Origin: Nioella ostreopsis
GTDB lineage: Bacteria; Pseudomonadota; Alphaproteobacteria; Rhodobacterales; Rhodobacteraceae
Assembly: GCF_004000255.1 (NCBI RefSeq)
Contig: NZ_RCIQ01000004.1
Span: 124,001-188,000, forward strand
DNA: 64,000 nucleotides
Direction of reading: 5' to 3'
Shown here: positions 1-9,189 of the stretch, in pieces
Numbering within the stretch: the first letter of the stretch is position 1
How the letters are laid out: every line of letters begins with the position of its first letter
Notes under the pieces: generated by a model
Told to the model about the DNA's origin: nothing
Databases searched by the model: none
What the model saw: the letters and a program-made list of their open reading frames with translations, nothing else
Translations under genes and position numbers: made by a program

Positions 1-2208
1 GGCGCTGGCTACCTGATGTTCCTTGCGGCGCTGGAAACCATCAGCCCCGGCGGGCTGGTCCCGGCCGATCCCACGGCCTCGGCCTTCCGCCAGATGCTGC
101 CGGGCATTGTGATGTTCGTGGCGGCGGCCTCGCTCATGTCGGTCATGATCGGCTCTGTCGCCATCCACAGGCAGGAAAAGCGCATCCGCGCAGGCTATCG
201 GCGCAGCCCGTTCGGCTGGGTCATCCATGCCATCGTCGGCAACCCGGTGATGCCGCTGGTCACCATCGGTGCGGTCGTGGTCTTCGTGGTCAGCGTCTTC
301 ATCTATTTTCAGGCTAACAATAACGGCGTCGAGTTCTTCGTGGAATCAGAGCCCGAGAACGGCATCGTCTATGTCCGGGCGCGCGGCAACCTCTCGGTCG
401 AGGAAATGGACCTGCTGGTGCGTCAGGTCGAGGCGAGGGTGATCGCCACAGAAGGCGTCCGCGATGTCTTTGCCTTTGCCGGTCAGGGCGGGCTGAACAA
501 CAACACCGGCGGCGCAGAACAGCCCCGCGACACGATCGGACAGGTCCAGTTCGACCTGCTGCCCTGGGATGAACGCCCCGTCCTCGATGCACCGGTGTCC
601 CTGCTTGGCGGGCTGATCCAGCTGCCGCGCACCGTGATCGACCCGGCCTTTGACGGCGACATGATCCTCGCGGGCATGCAGGAGGACCTGGACCAGATCC
701 CCGGCATCCGGACCGAGATCTTCAGCCAGTCCCGTGGCCCCTCCTCGGGCAAGCCGGTGAACCTGCGCCTTGCCGGGGACAATTGGGAAGAGCTGCAGGA
801 AGCCACCCGCATCGTCCGGGAACGGTTCGAATCCACGCCTGCCCTGACGCTGGTGGAAGATACCCTGCCCCTGCCCGGCGTCGATTGGGAACTCACTGTC
901 GATGTGGAAGCCGCAGGCCGCTACGGTGCCAATGTGGCCACCGTGGGCGCCATGGTGCAGCTGGTGACGCGGGGCATTCTGCTCGACACAATGCGAGTGC
1001 CAAGCTCGGACGAAGAGATCGAGATCCGCGTCCGCTTCCCCGAAGAGGCGCGCGTCCTGTCCACGCTCGACACCCTGCGCGTGCGGACCGCCGACGGGCT
1101 GATACCGCTGTCCAATTTCGTCACCCGCACCCCCGCGCCACAACTGGCCGAGATCGACCGCCGCGACCAGAGCCGCATTTTCAACGTGCGCGCCGATGTT
1201 CTGGACGGTCTTGTGATGCTGACCGACACGGAAACCGGTGAAAGCTGGCTGGAAGATGCATCTGCGGCGGAAGACAGCTTTGCCGTTCAGGAAGGCGTTC
1301 GGACCGGAGCACTGACCCTGACCCCGGTGAATGCCAATGAACGCATTGCCACAATCACCGAATGGCTGGAAACCGAAAACCCGCTCCCCGCTTCTGTCAG
1401 CTGGGAATGGGGCGGTGACCAGGAAGAGGAACAGGAAAGCCAGGCCTTCCTCGGGCAGGCCTTCGGGGCCGCGCTTGGCCTGATGTTCATCATCCTGCTG
1501 GCGCAGTTCAACTCGGTCTACAACTCGGTCCTTGTGCTTCTGGCCGTGGTGCTCTCCACCGTCGGCGTTCTGATCGGCATGCTGGTGATGGACCAGACCT
1601 TCTCGATCATCATGACCGGCACCGGGATTGTCGCGCTTGCGGGGATTGTGGTGAACAACAACATTGTTCTGATCGACACCTATCAGGAATACAGCCGCTA
1701 CATGCCACAGCTGGAGGCGATCACCCGCACAGCAGAGGCGCGCATTCGTCCCGTCCTGCTGACCACCATCACCACAATGGCGGGCCTCATGCCGATGATG
1801 TATGGCATCAGTCTCGACTTCGCGGCGGGCGGTTATTCCGTCGACAGCCCCACGGCGCTCTGGTGGAAGCAACTGGCTACGGCTGTGGTTTTCGGCCTGG
1901 GTGTGGCCACAGTGCTGACGCTGGTCCTGACCCCGTCGCTTCTGGCGCTCAGGATCTGGTTCTGGACGATCCTTGGCGGGATCGCCCGCGGCCTCGGGCG
2001 CCTCGGCGCGCGCGACGTCAGCCAGCGGGCGCAGGACTGGACGCTGGCCCGCGCCGCCCGCCGCACCCGCCACCCCGAGATCCTCTGGGAAGAGCCGCCG
2101 CAGCCCGTCTTCATCATCGAAGCCCCGGAAGAGGCCCCCATAGCCGAAGACGCACCGCAAGAGGAAGAAGACGCCCCCACCGACGCACCGCTGCGCGCGG
2201 CGGAGTAA
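1..2208 (+). CDS. RND-family efflux transporter permease, C-terminal part (5' end outside window)
   Basis: The frame is open from base 1, so this is the 3' part of a larger gene; about 735 residues are visible, against roughly 1000-1250 for the family. The visible part holds the end of the first transmembrane half, an inter-half membrane segment near residues 80-100, the second periplasmic porter region, and the second membrane bundle from about residue 480. That bundle includes the conserved segment VVNNNIVLID near residue 550 and the RPVLLTTITTMAG motif near 585. RND permeases are proton-driven inner-membrane exporters working with a periplasmic adaptor, presumably encoded upstream. The last 60 or so residues form an unusual acidic, proline-rich cytoplasmic tail. 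The substrate cannot be told from this part. A good intrinsic terminator follows. Confidence 0.9.
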   Translation, partial: GAGYLMFLAALETISPGGLVPADPTASAFRQMLPGIVMFVAAASLMSVMIGSVAIHRQEKRIRAGYRRSPFGWVIHAIVGNPVMPLVTIGAVVVFVVSVFIYFQANNNGVEFFVESEPENGIVYVRARGNLSVEEMDLLVRQVEARVIATEGVRDVFAFAGQGGLNNNTGGAEQPRDTIGQVQFDLLPWDERPVLDAPVSLLGGLIQLPRTVIDPAFDGDMILAGMQEDLDQIPGIRTEIFSQSRGPSSGKPVNLRLAGDNWEELQEATRIVRERFESTPALTLVEDTLPLPGVDWELTVDVEAAGRYGANVATVGAMVQLVTRGILLDTMRVPSSDEEIEIRVRFPEEARVLSTLDTLRVRTADGLIPLSNFVTRTPAPQLAEIDRRDQSRIFNVRADVLDGLVMLTDTETGESWLEDASAAEDSFAVQEGVRTGALTLTPVNANERIATITEWLETENPLPASVSWEWGGDQEEEQESQAFLGQAFGAALGLMFIILLAQFNSVYNSVLVLLAVVLSTVGVLIGMLVMDQTFSIIMTGTGIVALAGIVVNNNIVLIDTYQEYSRYMPQLEAITRTAEARIRPVLLTTITTMAGLMPMMYGISLDFAAGGYSVDSPTALWWKQLATAVVFGLGVATVLTLVLTPSLLALRIWFWTILGGIARGLGRLGARDVSQRAQDWTLARAARRTRHPEILWEEPPQPVFIIEAPEEAPIAEDAPQEEEDAPTDAPLRAAE

Positions 2209-2232
2209 CCCGACTTTCCAACGCACAAGCAC

Positions 2233-2270
2233 AAGGGGCAGACGGATCGCACCGCCTGCCCCTTCTTCTT
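2233..2270 (+). terminator. Rho-independent terminator after the RND gene
   Basis: The 9-bp perfect arms AAGGGGCAG (2233-2241) and CTGCCCCTT (2256-2264) are followed by a T-rich TCTTCTT run, 25 bases after the RND stop codon. Confidence 0.75.
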
Positions 2271-2438
2271 GGCCCAAATACTCCCGCCGGAGGCGTCCCT
2301 CGCGTGCCGCCTGCACAGCGGTCAGGACAGATCAGCGCCCGTCTCGCATTTCCGTGGCAACGCGCTGCAACGAGGGCCCCGAAGGGGCTTGAGGCGCAGC
2401 GCTCTCCGGTCGACGCGCAATGCGCGGCGAAACTGCCC
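2268..2438. repeat. Dispersed intergenic element, copy A
   Basis: The 31-nt block at 2268-2298 (CTTGGCCCAAATACTCCCGC, then CGGAGGCGTCC) nearly matches 20468-20498. Further shared blocks follow in the same order: TTCCGTGGCAAC, then GGTCGACG, then GCGGCGAAAC. The element therefore appears to be about 170 bp long and ends right at the stop codon of the minus-strand ABC gene. A partial third copy lies at 52711. I see no coding sequence in it. It resembles 3'-flanking repeats I associate with Rhodobacterales genomes; its function is unknown. Confidence 0.55.
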
Positions 2439-4280
2439 TCAGGCCGCGCCCTGCTCTTCCATGTCTTCGCGCTCGGCCGCCTGCCGCGCCCACATGGAGG
2501 CATAGCGGCCATTCAGGGCCAGCAGTTCCTCATGCGTCCCGCGCTCGGCGATCTCGCCCCTTTCCAGAACGATGATCTGGTCGCTGTCGACCACGGTGGA
2601 CAGCCGGTGCGCGATGGTGATCACCGTGCGCCCTTGCCCCATCATCTTCAGCTCTTCCTGGATCTCGCGTTCGGTTTCCGTGTCCAATGCCGAGGTCGCC
2701 TCATCGAGCAACAGAATGGGCGGGTCTTTCAGTAGCGTCCGGGCAATCCCCACCCGCTGCTTTTCGCCGCCCGACAGTTTCAGCCCGCGTTCGCCCACGG
2801 GGGTTTCATACCCTTCCGGCAGGCTCTCGATGAAATCGTGGATCTTCGCCGCCCGCGCCGCCGCCTCGATCTCTTTAAAGCTGGCCTCAGGACGGCCATA
2901 GGCGATGTTGTAGCGGATCGTGTCGTTGAACAGCACCGTATCCTGCGGCACCACGCCGATATGGTCATGGAGGCTCGCCTGCGTCACCGACCGCAGATCC
3001 TGCCCGTCGATGCGGATCGCGCCGCTGCCCACGTCGTAGAAGCGGAACAGAAGCCGCCCGATGGTGGATTTTCCTGACCCGGACGGCCCGACCAGAGCCA
3101 CCGTGTGGCCCGGCGGCACGGCGAAAGACAGGCCCTTCAGGATCGGGCGCGCCGCCTCGTAGCCGAAGCGTACATCTTCGAAGATCAGCTCGCCCTTATC
3201 GCAGCTCAGCGCGCCCGCATCAGGCGCATCCACCACGTCGGCGGGCTGTTCCAACAGGTCGAACATCTCGCCCATATCGACCAGAGCCTGGCGGATTTCG
3301 CGGTAGACGGTGCCGAGGAAATTGAGCGGCATGGTGATCTGGATCATGTAGGCATTGACCATCACAAAATCGCCCACGGTCAGCACGCCGTTGTTCACAC
3401 CGATGGCAGCCATGACCATGACGATGACCAGCCCGATGGTGATGATCACCGATTGCCCGAAATTCAGGAACCCGAGCGAATAGGCGGTTTTCAGCGCCGC
3501 GCTCTCATAGCCTGCCATGGCGCTGTCATAGCGTTCCGCCTCGCGCTTCTCGGCGCCGAAATACTTGACGGTCTCGAAGTTCAGCAGGCTGTCGATCGCC
3601 TTCTGGTTGGCGTCGGTGTCCTGATCGTTCATTTCCTTGCGGATCTTCACCCGCCACTCGGTCACCGCGAAGGTGAACCAGATGTAAATCGCCAGCGTCA
3701 CCAGAACGACGACGAAATACCAGATGTCGAACAGCACGGCGAGCACGACGCCAATCAGCAGAAGCTCGATCACCAGCGGCCCGATGGAAAACAGCAGGAA
3801 GCGCAGCAGGAATTCCACGCCCTTCACACCGCGTTCGATGATCCGGGACAGGCCGCCGGTCTTGCGGGTGATGTGATAGCGCAGGGACAGCGCGTGGATA
3901 TGTTCGAAGGTTTCCAGCGCCAGTTGCCGCAGCGCCCGCTGACCGACCTTTGCGAAGACCACATCGCGCAATTGCTGGAAGCCCACAGCCATGGCGCGCG
4001 CCACGCCATAGGCCACGGTCAGCCCCACGGCCCCCATCATCAGCATGCCAGAGGGCGTCGCATCCCCCGACAGCACATCCACCGCCTCGGCATAGAAAAA
4101 CGGCGTATAGACCGCGATCAACCGCCCCAGGATCAGCATCGCCAGCGCCGCCAGGACCCGGTGTTTCACCCATGGGTGGGCGTCGGGCCAGAGATAGGGC
4201 GCGACCTTGCGAATGGTGCGCCAACCGCTGCGGCGGGCCTCGGAGCCCTTGGGATGGTCGGTCATGGTGGTGGGCGGCAT
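2439..4280 (-). CDS. ABC transporter, fused permease-ATPase, Atm1/ABCB7-type exporter
   Basis: This is a 613-residue half-transporter. The N-terminal membrane domain (about residues 35-340) has the N-terminal look of the Atm1 family (WRTIRKVAPYLWP). The nucleotide-binding domain carries Walker A GPSGSGKST near 395, the signature LSGGEKQR near 501, Walker B ILLLDEATSALD near 525 and the H-loop TIAHRLSTV. Family members work as homodimers in the inner membrane and export glutathione-linked sulfur or metal species for metal tolerance and Fe-S homeostasis. The first ATG (4280) is used; a second in-frame ATG at 4265 is possible, since neither has a strong ribosome-binding site. It is transcribed convergently to the RND gene and seems monocistronic. 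Confidence 0.9.
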   Translation of the reverse strand: MPPTTMTDHPKGSEARRSGWRTIRKVAPYLWPDAHPWVKHRVLAALAMLILGRLIAVYTPFFYAEAVDVLSGDATPSGMLMMGAVGLTVAYGVARAMAVGFQQLRDVVFAKVGQRALRQLALETFEHIHALSLRYHITRKTGGLSRIIERGVKGVEFLLRFLLFSIGPLVIELLLIGVVLAVLFDIWYFVVVLVTLAIYIWFTFAVTEWRVKIRKEMNDQDTDANQKAIDSLLNFETVKYFGAEKREAERYDSAMAGYESAALKTAYSLGFLNFGQSVIITIGLVIVMVMAAIGVNNGVLTVGDFVMVNAYMIQITMPLNFLGTVYREIRQALVDMGEMFDLLEQPADVVDAPDAGALSCDKGELIFEDVRFGYEAARPILKGLSFAVPPGHTVALVGPSGSGKSTIGRLLFRFYDVGSGAIRIDGQDLRSVTQASLHDHIGVVPQDTVLFNDTIRYNIAYGRPEASFKEIEAAARAAKIHDFIESLPEGYETPVGERGLKLSGGEKQRVGIARTLLKDPPILLLDEATSALDTETEREIQEELKMMGQGRTVITIAHRLSTVVDSDQIIVLERGEIAERGTHEELLALNGRYASMWARQAAEREDMEEQGAA

Positions 4281-4395
4281 GAAGCGGGCTTTCTGTCACA
4301 GATGGCGGAGCGTTGCGCGCAACCTAAGCCCGCCCCGCCGGAATGACCAGATCACCGGGGCGCGACCGATATGTGCGGATGTGCCGAGGCGAGAT

Positions 4396-6780
4396 TTAGT
4401 CGGTCCGCTCTGGCAGGGTGAAGATCTGGCCCGGATAGATCAGGTCCGGGTTGCGGATCTGATCTCGGTTGGCTTCGTAAATCTGAACATAAGCCACGCC
4501 CTCGCCAAAATGCTGCTGCGCGATTCCCCACAGAGTGTGACCCCATTGCACGGTGATCACGTTCTCGCCCGAGGCCGAAGTAATCGCGGCAACGGCCTCC
4601 GGCTCTTCGCGCAGGAAGGGCGTTTCGATCCGGCTTTGCACCGCGCCATCGGCGCTGACCTCGTCCAGGCGCAGCGTGTAGGTGCCGGGATCGACCTGCG
4701 GCAATGCCGTGCGCCAGCCGCCTTGCAGGTTGATCTGGGCCAAGTGGATGGGCTGGTTATTGAGGTAGAAGCGCACATCCGATTCCGCCGGGCCACGCCC
4801 CGCAAGAACCACGTCGCCAACCGTATCATAGGCGATGGTGTCCAGCGTCACCTGTGATTGCACCTGCGGGGCCTCGTCACCCGACTGGATCACGCGGATG
4901 CCCTGACTGTCGGCCAGCAAAACGGTGGGGGTCTGAGGCTCCATTACCGGCCTGCCCTGCGGGGCCTCTGACGAGCTGTCCGCCGCCGCCACTTGCGTGG
5001 AGTCGGAGGAAGAATCGCCGGAGCCATCCTCGGTCACGCCGACATCGGGCTGCGAAGCGGGTTGTGTCTCTGCCTCGCCAGAGGAAACCGCCGCGCCGTT
5101 TTGCGCAGCAGGAGCATCTGCCGCGTCCTGTGCGGCTGCCAGTTCCGTGTTCCCATCCGTTGCGCCTTGTGGGTCAGCGGAGGAGTCCGCAACGTCCATG
5201 TCCATAACGGGCGAGTCACCCGACTCCTGCGCGGCTGCCAGTTCCGTGTTCCCATCCGTTACGCCGGGTGAGTCAGCGGAGGAGTCCGCAACGTCCATGT
5301 CCATAACAGGCGAATCGCCCGACTCCTGCGCTGCGGCCTGCGCTGTGTTCTCCTCCGCAGTACCAGAGGCGTCACCGGAAGCCGCCATATCCACGTCCGC
5401 AGATGAGCCGCCCGTGCCCTGCGTCGTGGCCAGGTCCGTGTCATCTTCAACCGTGTCCGAGACCGCAACGCTCACACCCTCTGGCGTGGCCAGTCCCGTC
5501 GTGCCCTCGGATGAAGCAGAGGGGCCGCTGTCCTCCGGGACGGGGACGGGATTTTCCTCCAGGCTGGCGGTCGCGACCTCCTGGCTGCTGTCCTCGGCAA
5601 CCGGGGCCCCTGTCCCATCGGCCAGGGCTGCCGGGTCGTCCGCACCCGAAGCGCCTGCGATCTCTGGGCTGTCACGATCCGCCGCGGGTGCCTCCGTTGC
5701 CACCTGAACCGGTCCCACCCCGTCGCCCGTATCCGGTTGAGGCACATTGGCGGTGTCCAGGATCACCTGCGGTGCATCGCCCGCAGCCGCCTGTGTCGGC
5801 TCATCCGCGCCTGCCTCGCTGGACTGGGCATCGGCGTCACCAGCATTTTCCGTATCCGTCGCCGCATTTCCCGGCTGCAAGCCGCGACTCAGGCCACCGC
5901 CCGAGCTTTCTGCAATCTCCAGGGACGCGATTTCCAGATCCGGCTCGCCTGCGTCACCGGTGTCCTCCGCAAGCGCCGCAGGTTCCTGGGACCCGCCGCT
6001 TGGCATCTCATCCGCTACTGATACCGCGACCTCCGTGCCGTTTTCGCGAACCGGTGCGGTGCCGACTTCGCCACCAGCCGCAACGCCGGTCTGTTCAGGA
6101 AGATCGGGCGTGGCAGGGGCAAGAGGCGTGGTGCCACTGGCCGGGGGCGTGTCTGGCTCTGACGCCATGGAAAGCTCTGTCATGCCACTGTCGTCGGGCA
6201 CGTCCGGTCCGGTTGCGTCGGCTTCAGCAACCTCAACACCGGTGGCCGCCCCCACGGGGCGCAGGGTCGGCGAGATGATGACGCTTTGCTCCGACACCAG
6301 AACCGAGCCATCCTCCATCAGCATCTCAAGGCTCAGGATGCGTGGCAGTTCGGACGGTGGAATATCGAACATCGCCACGAAATCCCCGCCCGCATCGCTG
6401 CTGGCAAGGTGAATTTCCTGCCCGTCGAGAAGCAGGCGCAGTTCCGCATTGCTTTCGGCCTGACCGGCAATCAGCGCCCCCCCGGCGGCATCCACGCGAA
6501 CCAGGTCGAAGCGCGGGGCGATGAGGTCGGGCAGGATGTCAGGCTCTGCCGGGGTCGCCGCTGTGGGGGTCTCGACTGCGACCTCCACATCCGGGTCGCT
6601 CACATCGGGATCGGGCACCGCCACCGGGTCGCCTGCAATACCTTGGGGCACGCCTTCCGCCACCGGGTCTGGCCCGGGTGCAAAGATGACCTGATAGCCG
6701 ACCACGCCGACAACGGCGGCGACAGCCACCCCCGCCGCAAGCGTGCCTAGTCCAAGTCCGGACCCTGCCGAAGCTGCCAT
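4396..6780 (-). CDS. LysM-domain protein with long acidic repeat-containing linker
   Basis: The protein of about 794 residues has three parts. An N-terminal glycine/alanine-rich membrane anchor spans about residues 5-28. A very long linker rich in Asp, Glu, Ser, Ala, Pro and Thr follows, containing a 33-residue tandem repeat. The C-terminal LysM domain occupies the last 50 residues (GHTLWGIAQQHFGEG, then NPDLIYPGQIFTLP). LysM binds peptidoglycan N-acetylglucosamine, so the protein probably bridges membrane and cell wall. Two Ig-like segments with matching wording (FDLVRVDAAGGALIAGQAES and LDTIAYDTVGDVVLAGRGPA) flank the linker. The start at 6780 is chosen because GAGGGGAG lies just upstream; a longer frame from 6807 has no such site. 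Enzymatic activity is not evident. Confidence 0.85.
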   Translation of the reverse strand: MAASAGSGLGLGTLAAGVAVAAVVGVVGYQVIFAPGPDPVAEGVPQGIAGDPVAVPDPDVSDPDVEVAVETPTAATPAEPDILPDLIAPRFDLVRVDAAGGALIAGQAESNAELRLLLDGQEIHLASSDAGGDFVAMFDIPPSELPRILSLEMLMEDGSVLVSEQSVIISPTLRPVGAATGVEVAEADATGPDVPDDSGMTELSMASEPDTPPASGTTPLAPATPDLPEQTGVAAGGEVGTAPVRENGTEVAVSVADEMPSGGSQEPAALAEDTGDAGEPDLEIASLEIAESSGGGLSRGLQPGNAATDTENAGDADAQSSEAGADEPTQAAAGDAPQVILDTANVPQPDTGDGVGPVQVATEAPAADRDSPEIAGASGADDPAALADGTGAPVAEDSSQEVATASLEENPVPVPEDSGPSASSEGTTGLATPEGVSVAVSDTVEDDTDLATTQGTGGSSADVDMAASGDASGTAEENTAQAAAQESGDSPVMDMDVADSSADSPGVTDGNTELAAAQESGDSPVMDMDVADSSADPQGATDGNTELAAAQDAADAPAAQNGAAVSSGEAETQPASQPDVGVTEDGSGDSSSDSTQVAAADSSSEAPQGRPVMEPQTPTVLLADSQGIRVIQSGDEAPQVQSQVTLDTIAYDTVGDVVLAGRGPAESDVRFYLNNQPIHLAQINLQGGWRTALPQVDPGTYTLRLDEVSADGAVQSRIETPFLREEPEAVAAITSASGENVITVQWGHTLWGIAQQHFGEGVAYVQIYEANRDQIRNPDLIYPGQIFTLPERTD
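5132..5329. repeat. Two tandem 99-bp direct repeats inside the LysM gene
   Basis: Units 5132-5230 and 5231-5329 differ at about 7 of 99 positions and keep the frame. Each encodes a 33-residue block that begins ESGDSPVMDMDVADSSAD and ends DGNTELAAAQ. A degenerate partial third unit follows on both sides. Confidence 0.9.
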
Positions 6781-6887
6781 ATCTGCTCTCCCCTCAGGCC
6801 CCGGCACGTCCCCACATGCCGGTGCAGTTGTATGACCTTAGCAACAGGTCTATCACGGGTCAAAACACCATCAAGTCAGGTTAACCC

Positions 6888-7439
6888 ATGTCCTATTCCG
6901 TTTGTGTCTACTGTGGCTCTCGTGCCGGTTCGTCGCCGCGCTATTCCGAGGATGCCGAGGCGCTTGGCACGGCATTGGCGGAAGGCGGCATGCGGCTCGT
7001 ATACGGCGCGGGCGATGTGGGGCTGATGGGCATCGTCGCGCGGGCGGCCATGGCAGCGGGTGGCGGCACATTCGGGGTGATTCCCGAGCACCTGCTGAAC
7101 ATGGAGGTCGGCAAACGCGATCTGGATACGTTCATCGTCACCGAAACCATGCATGAGCGCAAAAAGGTCATGGTAATGAATGCCGATGCCATCGTGGTGC
7201 TGCCGGGCGGTGCCGGATCGCTGGATGAATTCTTCGAGGTGTTGACCTGGCGCCAGCTCGGCCTGCATTCAAAGCCGATTTTCCTTCTGAATTCCGCAGG
7301 GTACTGGGACAAGCTAAGCGACCTTCTGGCCCATATCGTCGGCCAGGGCTTTGCCGATTCCAGCCTGATGGACTTCTACAAAATCGTGGATGACGTGCCC
7401 GCGCTCATGTCCGGGCTCTACCGCGCGCAGAAGGGCTGA
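6888..7439 (+). CDS. LOG family protein (TIGR00730), nucleoside 5'-monophosphate phosphoribohydrolase type
   Basis: The protein has 183 residues, a normal length. It shows the Rossmann-like LOG fold signatures: N-terminal VCVYCGSRAG, the MHERKKVM segment, and PGGAGSLDEF, a variant of the family motif PGGxGTxxE with Ser in place of Thr. Family members remove ribose 5-phosphate from N6-modified or plain AMP; in bacteria the physiological substrate is often unclear. The start ATG follows an AGG-containing sequence. The gene is divergent from the LysM gene, with about 107 bp between starts, and its 3' end overlaps that of the RarD-type gene by 35 nt tail to tail. Confidence 0.85.
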   Translation: MSYSVCVYCGSRAGSSPRYSEDAEALGTALAEGGMRLVYGAGDVGLMGIVARAAMAAGGGTFGVIPEHLLNMEVGKRDLDTFIVTETMHERKKVMVMNADAIVVLPGGAGSLDEFFEVLTWRQLGLHSKPIFLLNSAGYWDKLSDLLAHIVGQGFADSSLMDFYKIVDDVPALMSGLYRAQKG

Positions 7440-8289
7440 GCACCGACCAGCTGTAAAGCGCAAGCGCCAGCCAGATCATCGGCAGGGCAATAGCGTGCCA
7501 GTGAGAGACCGGCTCCAGCAGGACCAGCCAGGCCACGAGGAATTGCAGCGTCGGGTTCAGGTATTGGATGAGACCCATGGAGGACATGGGCACGCGCTTG
7601 GCCGCGTAGGAAAACAGAATGAGCGGCACCGCCGTGACGGGGCCGCAGAGGACCAGCAGCAGCGCCTCCCACCAGCCCCAGAAAAACGCGCCCTGCCCCC
7701 AGATCGCCAGAAACGCCAGGGCAAAGGGCGTCAGCAGCAAGGTTTCGACGGCGACGGACACCACCGGGCCTGCGTCGATCCAGCGTTTGAGCAGCCCGTA
7801 GGTGGCAAAGCTGACCGCCAGAACGAGGCTGATCCAAGGCGCGACACCAAGCCCGACCGTCAGCACCAGCACCGCCAGTGAAGCAAGCCCGACCGCCCCC
7901 CATTGGGCACGACTCAGGCTCTCGCGCAGCACCACAAGCCCGATCACCACCGCGACCAGCGGGTAGATGTAGTAGCCGATCGACGCCTCCAGCGCCCGGC
8001 CCGCGCCAATGGCGAAAATGAAGATGAACCAGTTGAGCGAGATGGTCAGCGATGAAAAACAGGCAATGACCAACTGTCGCCTGTCGCCAAACCCGGTCCG
8101 AATTTCTCGGAAACGGCCTTGCAGCGCCAGGACCAGGCCAAAGCTGACAAAGGACCAGAGGGTACGGTGGACCAACACCTCTGACGGGGCGACATGTGAG
8201 AGCTCCCTGTAGAAGATCGGTGCCAGGCCCCAGATGACGCAGGCCAGGATCAGGGCCAGAACACCCTTTTGCATCTCGGTCATGGCCAT
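7405..8289 (-). CDS. rarD: EamA-family transporter, RarD type
   Basis: This 294-residue protein has ten predicted hydrophobic segments in two EamA repeats. It starts with the RarD-like sequence GVLALILACVIWGLAPIFYR and carries SLNWFIFIFAIGAGRALEAS in the first repeat. RarD proteins are inner-membrane permeases of the drug/metabolite transporter superfamily; the substrate is not firmly known. The ATG at 8289 is preceded by GGGGACAG. The gene overlaps the end of the convergent LOG gene. Confidence 0.85.
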   Translation of the reverse strand: MAMTEMQKGVLALILACVIWGLAPIFYRELSHVAPSEVLVHRTLWSFVSFGLVLALQGRFREIRTGFGDRRQLVIACFSSLTISLNWFIFIFAIGAGRALEASIGYYIYPLVAVVIGLVVLRESLSRAQWGAVGLASLAVLVLTVGLGVAPWISLVLAVSFATYGLLKRWIDAGPVVSVAVETLLLTPFALAFLAIWGQGAFFWGWWEALLLVLCGPVTAVPLILFSYAAKRVPMSSMGLIQYLNPTLQFLVAWLVLLEPVSHWHAIALPMIWLALALYSWSVLSPSARGRART

Positions 8290-8366
8290 TCTGTCCCCGT
8301 CGATCTTATGCTACCCCTTTCATGAGGGCCGAATGTGGTCAAGCAGCACCGGTATTCCTGCACGCA

Positions 8367-8401
8367 CGGAAAAACCCGCCGGTGAAGATCACCGACGGGT
8401 T
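8367..8401 (-). terminator. Rho-independent terminator after sodB
   Basis: Read on the minus strand, AACCCGTCGGTG and CACCGGCGGGTT form a 12-bp stem with one internal mismatch around a short loop. TTTTTCC follows. It lies about 30 bases after the sodB stop codon. Confidence 0.85.
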
Positions 8402-8430
8402 CAAAAGTGTCTAATTGTCCCGAAAACCGC

Positions 8431-9036
8431 TTAGCCGGCGAGGCGTGCAGCGACGTTTTCCCAGTTCACCAGCTTGTTGAGGAAGTTGTCCAGGTAAGCC
8501 GGGCGCTTGTTGCGGAAGTCGATATAGTAGGAATGTTCCCACACGTCGCAGCCCAGAAGCGCGGTCTGCCCGAAGCAGAGCGGGTTGACGCCGTTCTCAG
8601 ACTTGGTGACGGCGAGCGAGCCATCGGCATTCTTCACCAGCCAGCACCAGCCGGAGCCGAACTGACCCGCACCTGCGGCGGCGAATTGCGACTTGAACTC
8701 ATCGACCGAGCCGAAGCTCTCGGTCAGGGCCGCTTCCAGCTCGCCGGGCATGGCGCTTTCGCCGGGGCCCATCATTTCCCAGAACTGGTTATGGTTCCAG
8801 AGCTGGCTGATGTTGTTGAAAATACCGTTCTGCGCAACGGAAGTGGCGTTGTAGGTGCCGGTGATGATCTCTTCCATCGACTTGTTTTCCCACTCGGTCC
8901 CGGCAATCAGCTTGTTGCCGTTGTCGACATAGGCCTTGTGGTGCAGGTCGTGGTGATATTCCAGCGTCTCAGCGGACATACCGAGATCGGCCAGTGCGTC
9001 ATGGGCGTAGGGAAGGTCGGGAAGTTCAAAAGCCAT
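8431..9036 (-). CDS. sodB: Superoxide dismutase, Fe type
   Basis: The 201-residue protein disproportionates superoxide to oxygen and hydrogen peroxide in the cytoplasm. Metal ligands can be placed by alignment to the known family: His28, His82, Asp164 and His168 (motifs EYHHDLHH, LWNH and DVWEHSYY). Gln78 in SQLWNH corresponds to the outer-sphere Gln69 typical of iron enzymes, so Fe is more likely than Mn. The length is standard. The gene appears monocistronic: an intrinsic terminator follows it, and upstream lie the sarcosine oxidase terminator and the palindrome array. Confidence 0.95.
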   Translation of the reverse strand: MAFELPDLPYAHDALADLGMSAETLEYHHDLHHKAYVDNGNKLIAGTEWENKSMEEIITGTYNATSVAQNGIFNNISQLWNHNQFWEMMGPGESAMPGELEAALTESFGSVDEFKSQFAAAGAGQFGSGWCWLVKNADGSLAVTKSENGVNPLCFGQTALLGCDVWEHSYYIDFRNKRPAYLDNFLNKLVNWENVAARLAG

Positions 9037-9189
9037 TGTGAGGGCCCCTCTTGTTCGTGTGGGAAGTCAGATACCCTTTACCTGAGGCCCAAGCCCCGGT
9101 TGGTCAAGCGTTTTGGTCAGGTTTTTCATGTGCAGAAATACAGGTGACCGGTCTCGGCCAATGTGCGCCGCCCTTGCCGACGGCCCGGG

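Noticed and set aside
346-2316. Open frame of 656 codons on the minus strand
   Set aside because: It is antisense to the RND permease, whose membrane motifs are unmistakable.
5132-5329. Tandem repeat considered as a CRISPR array
   Set aside because: The units are contiguous, in frame and 99 bp long, with no spacers and no cas genes.
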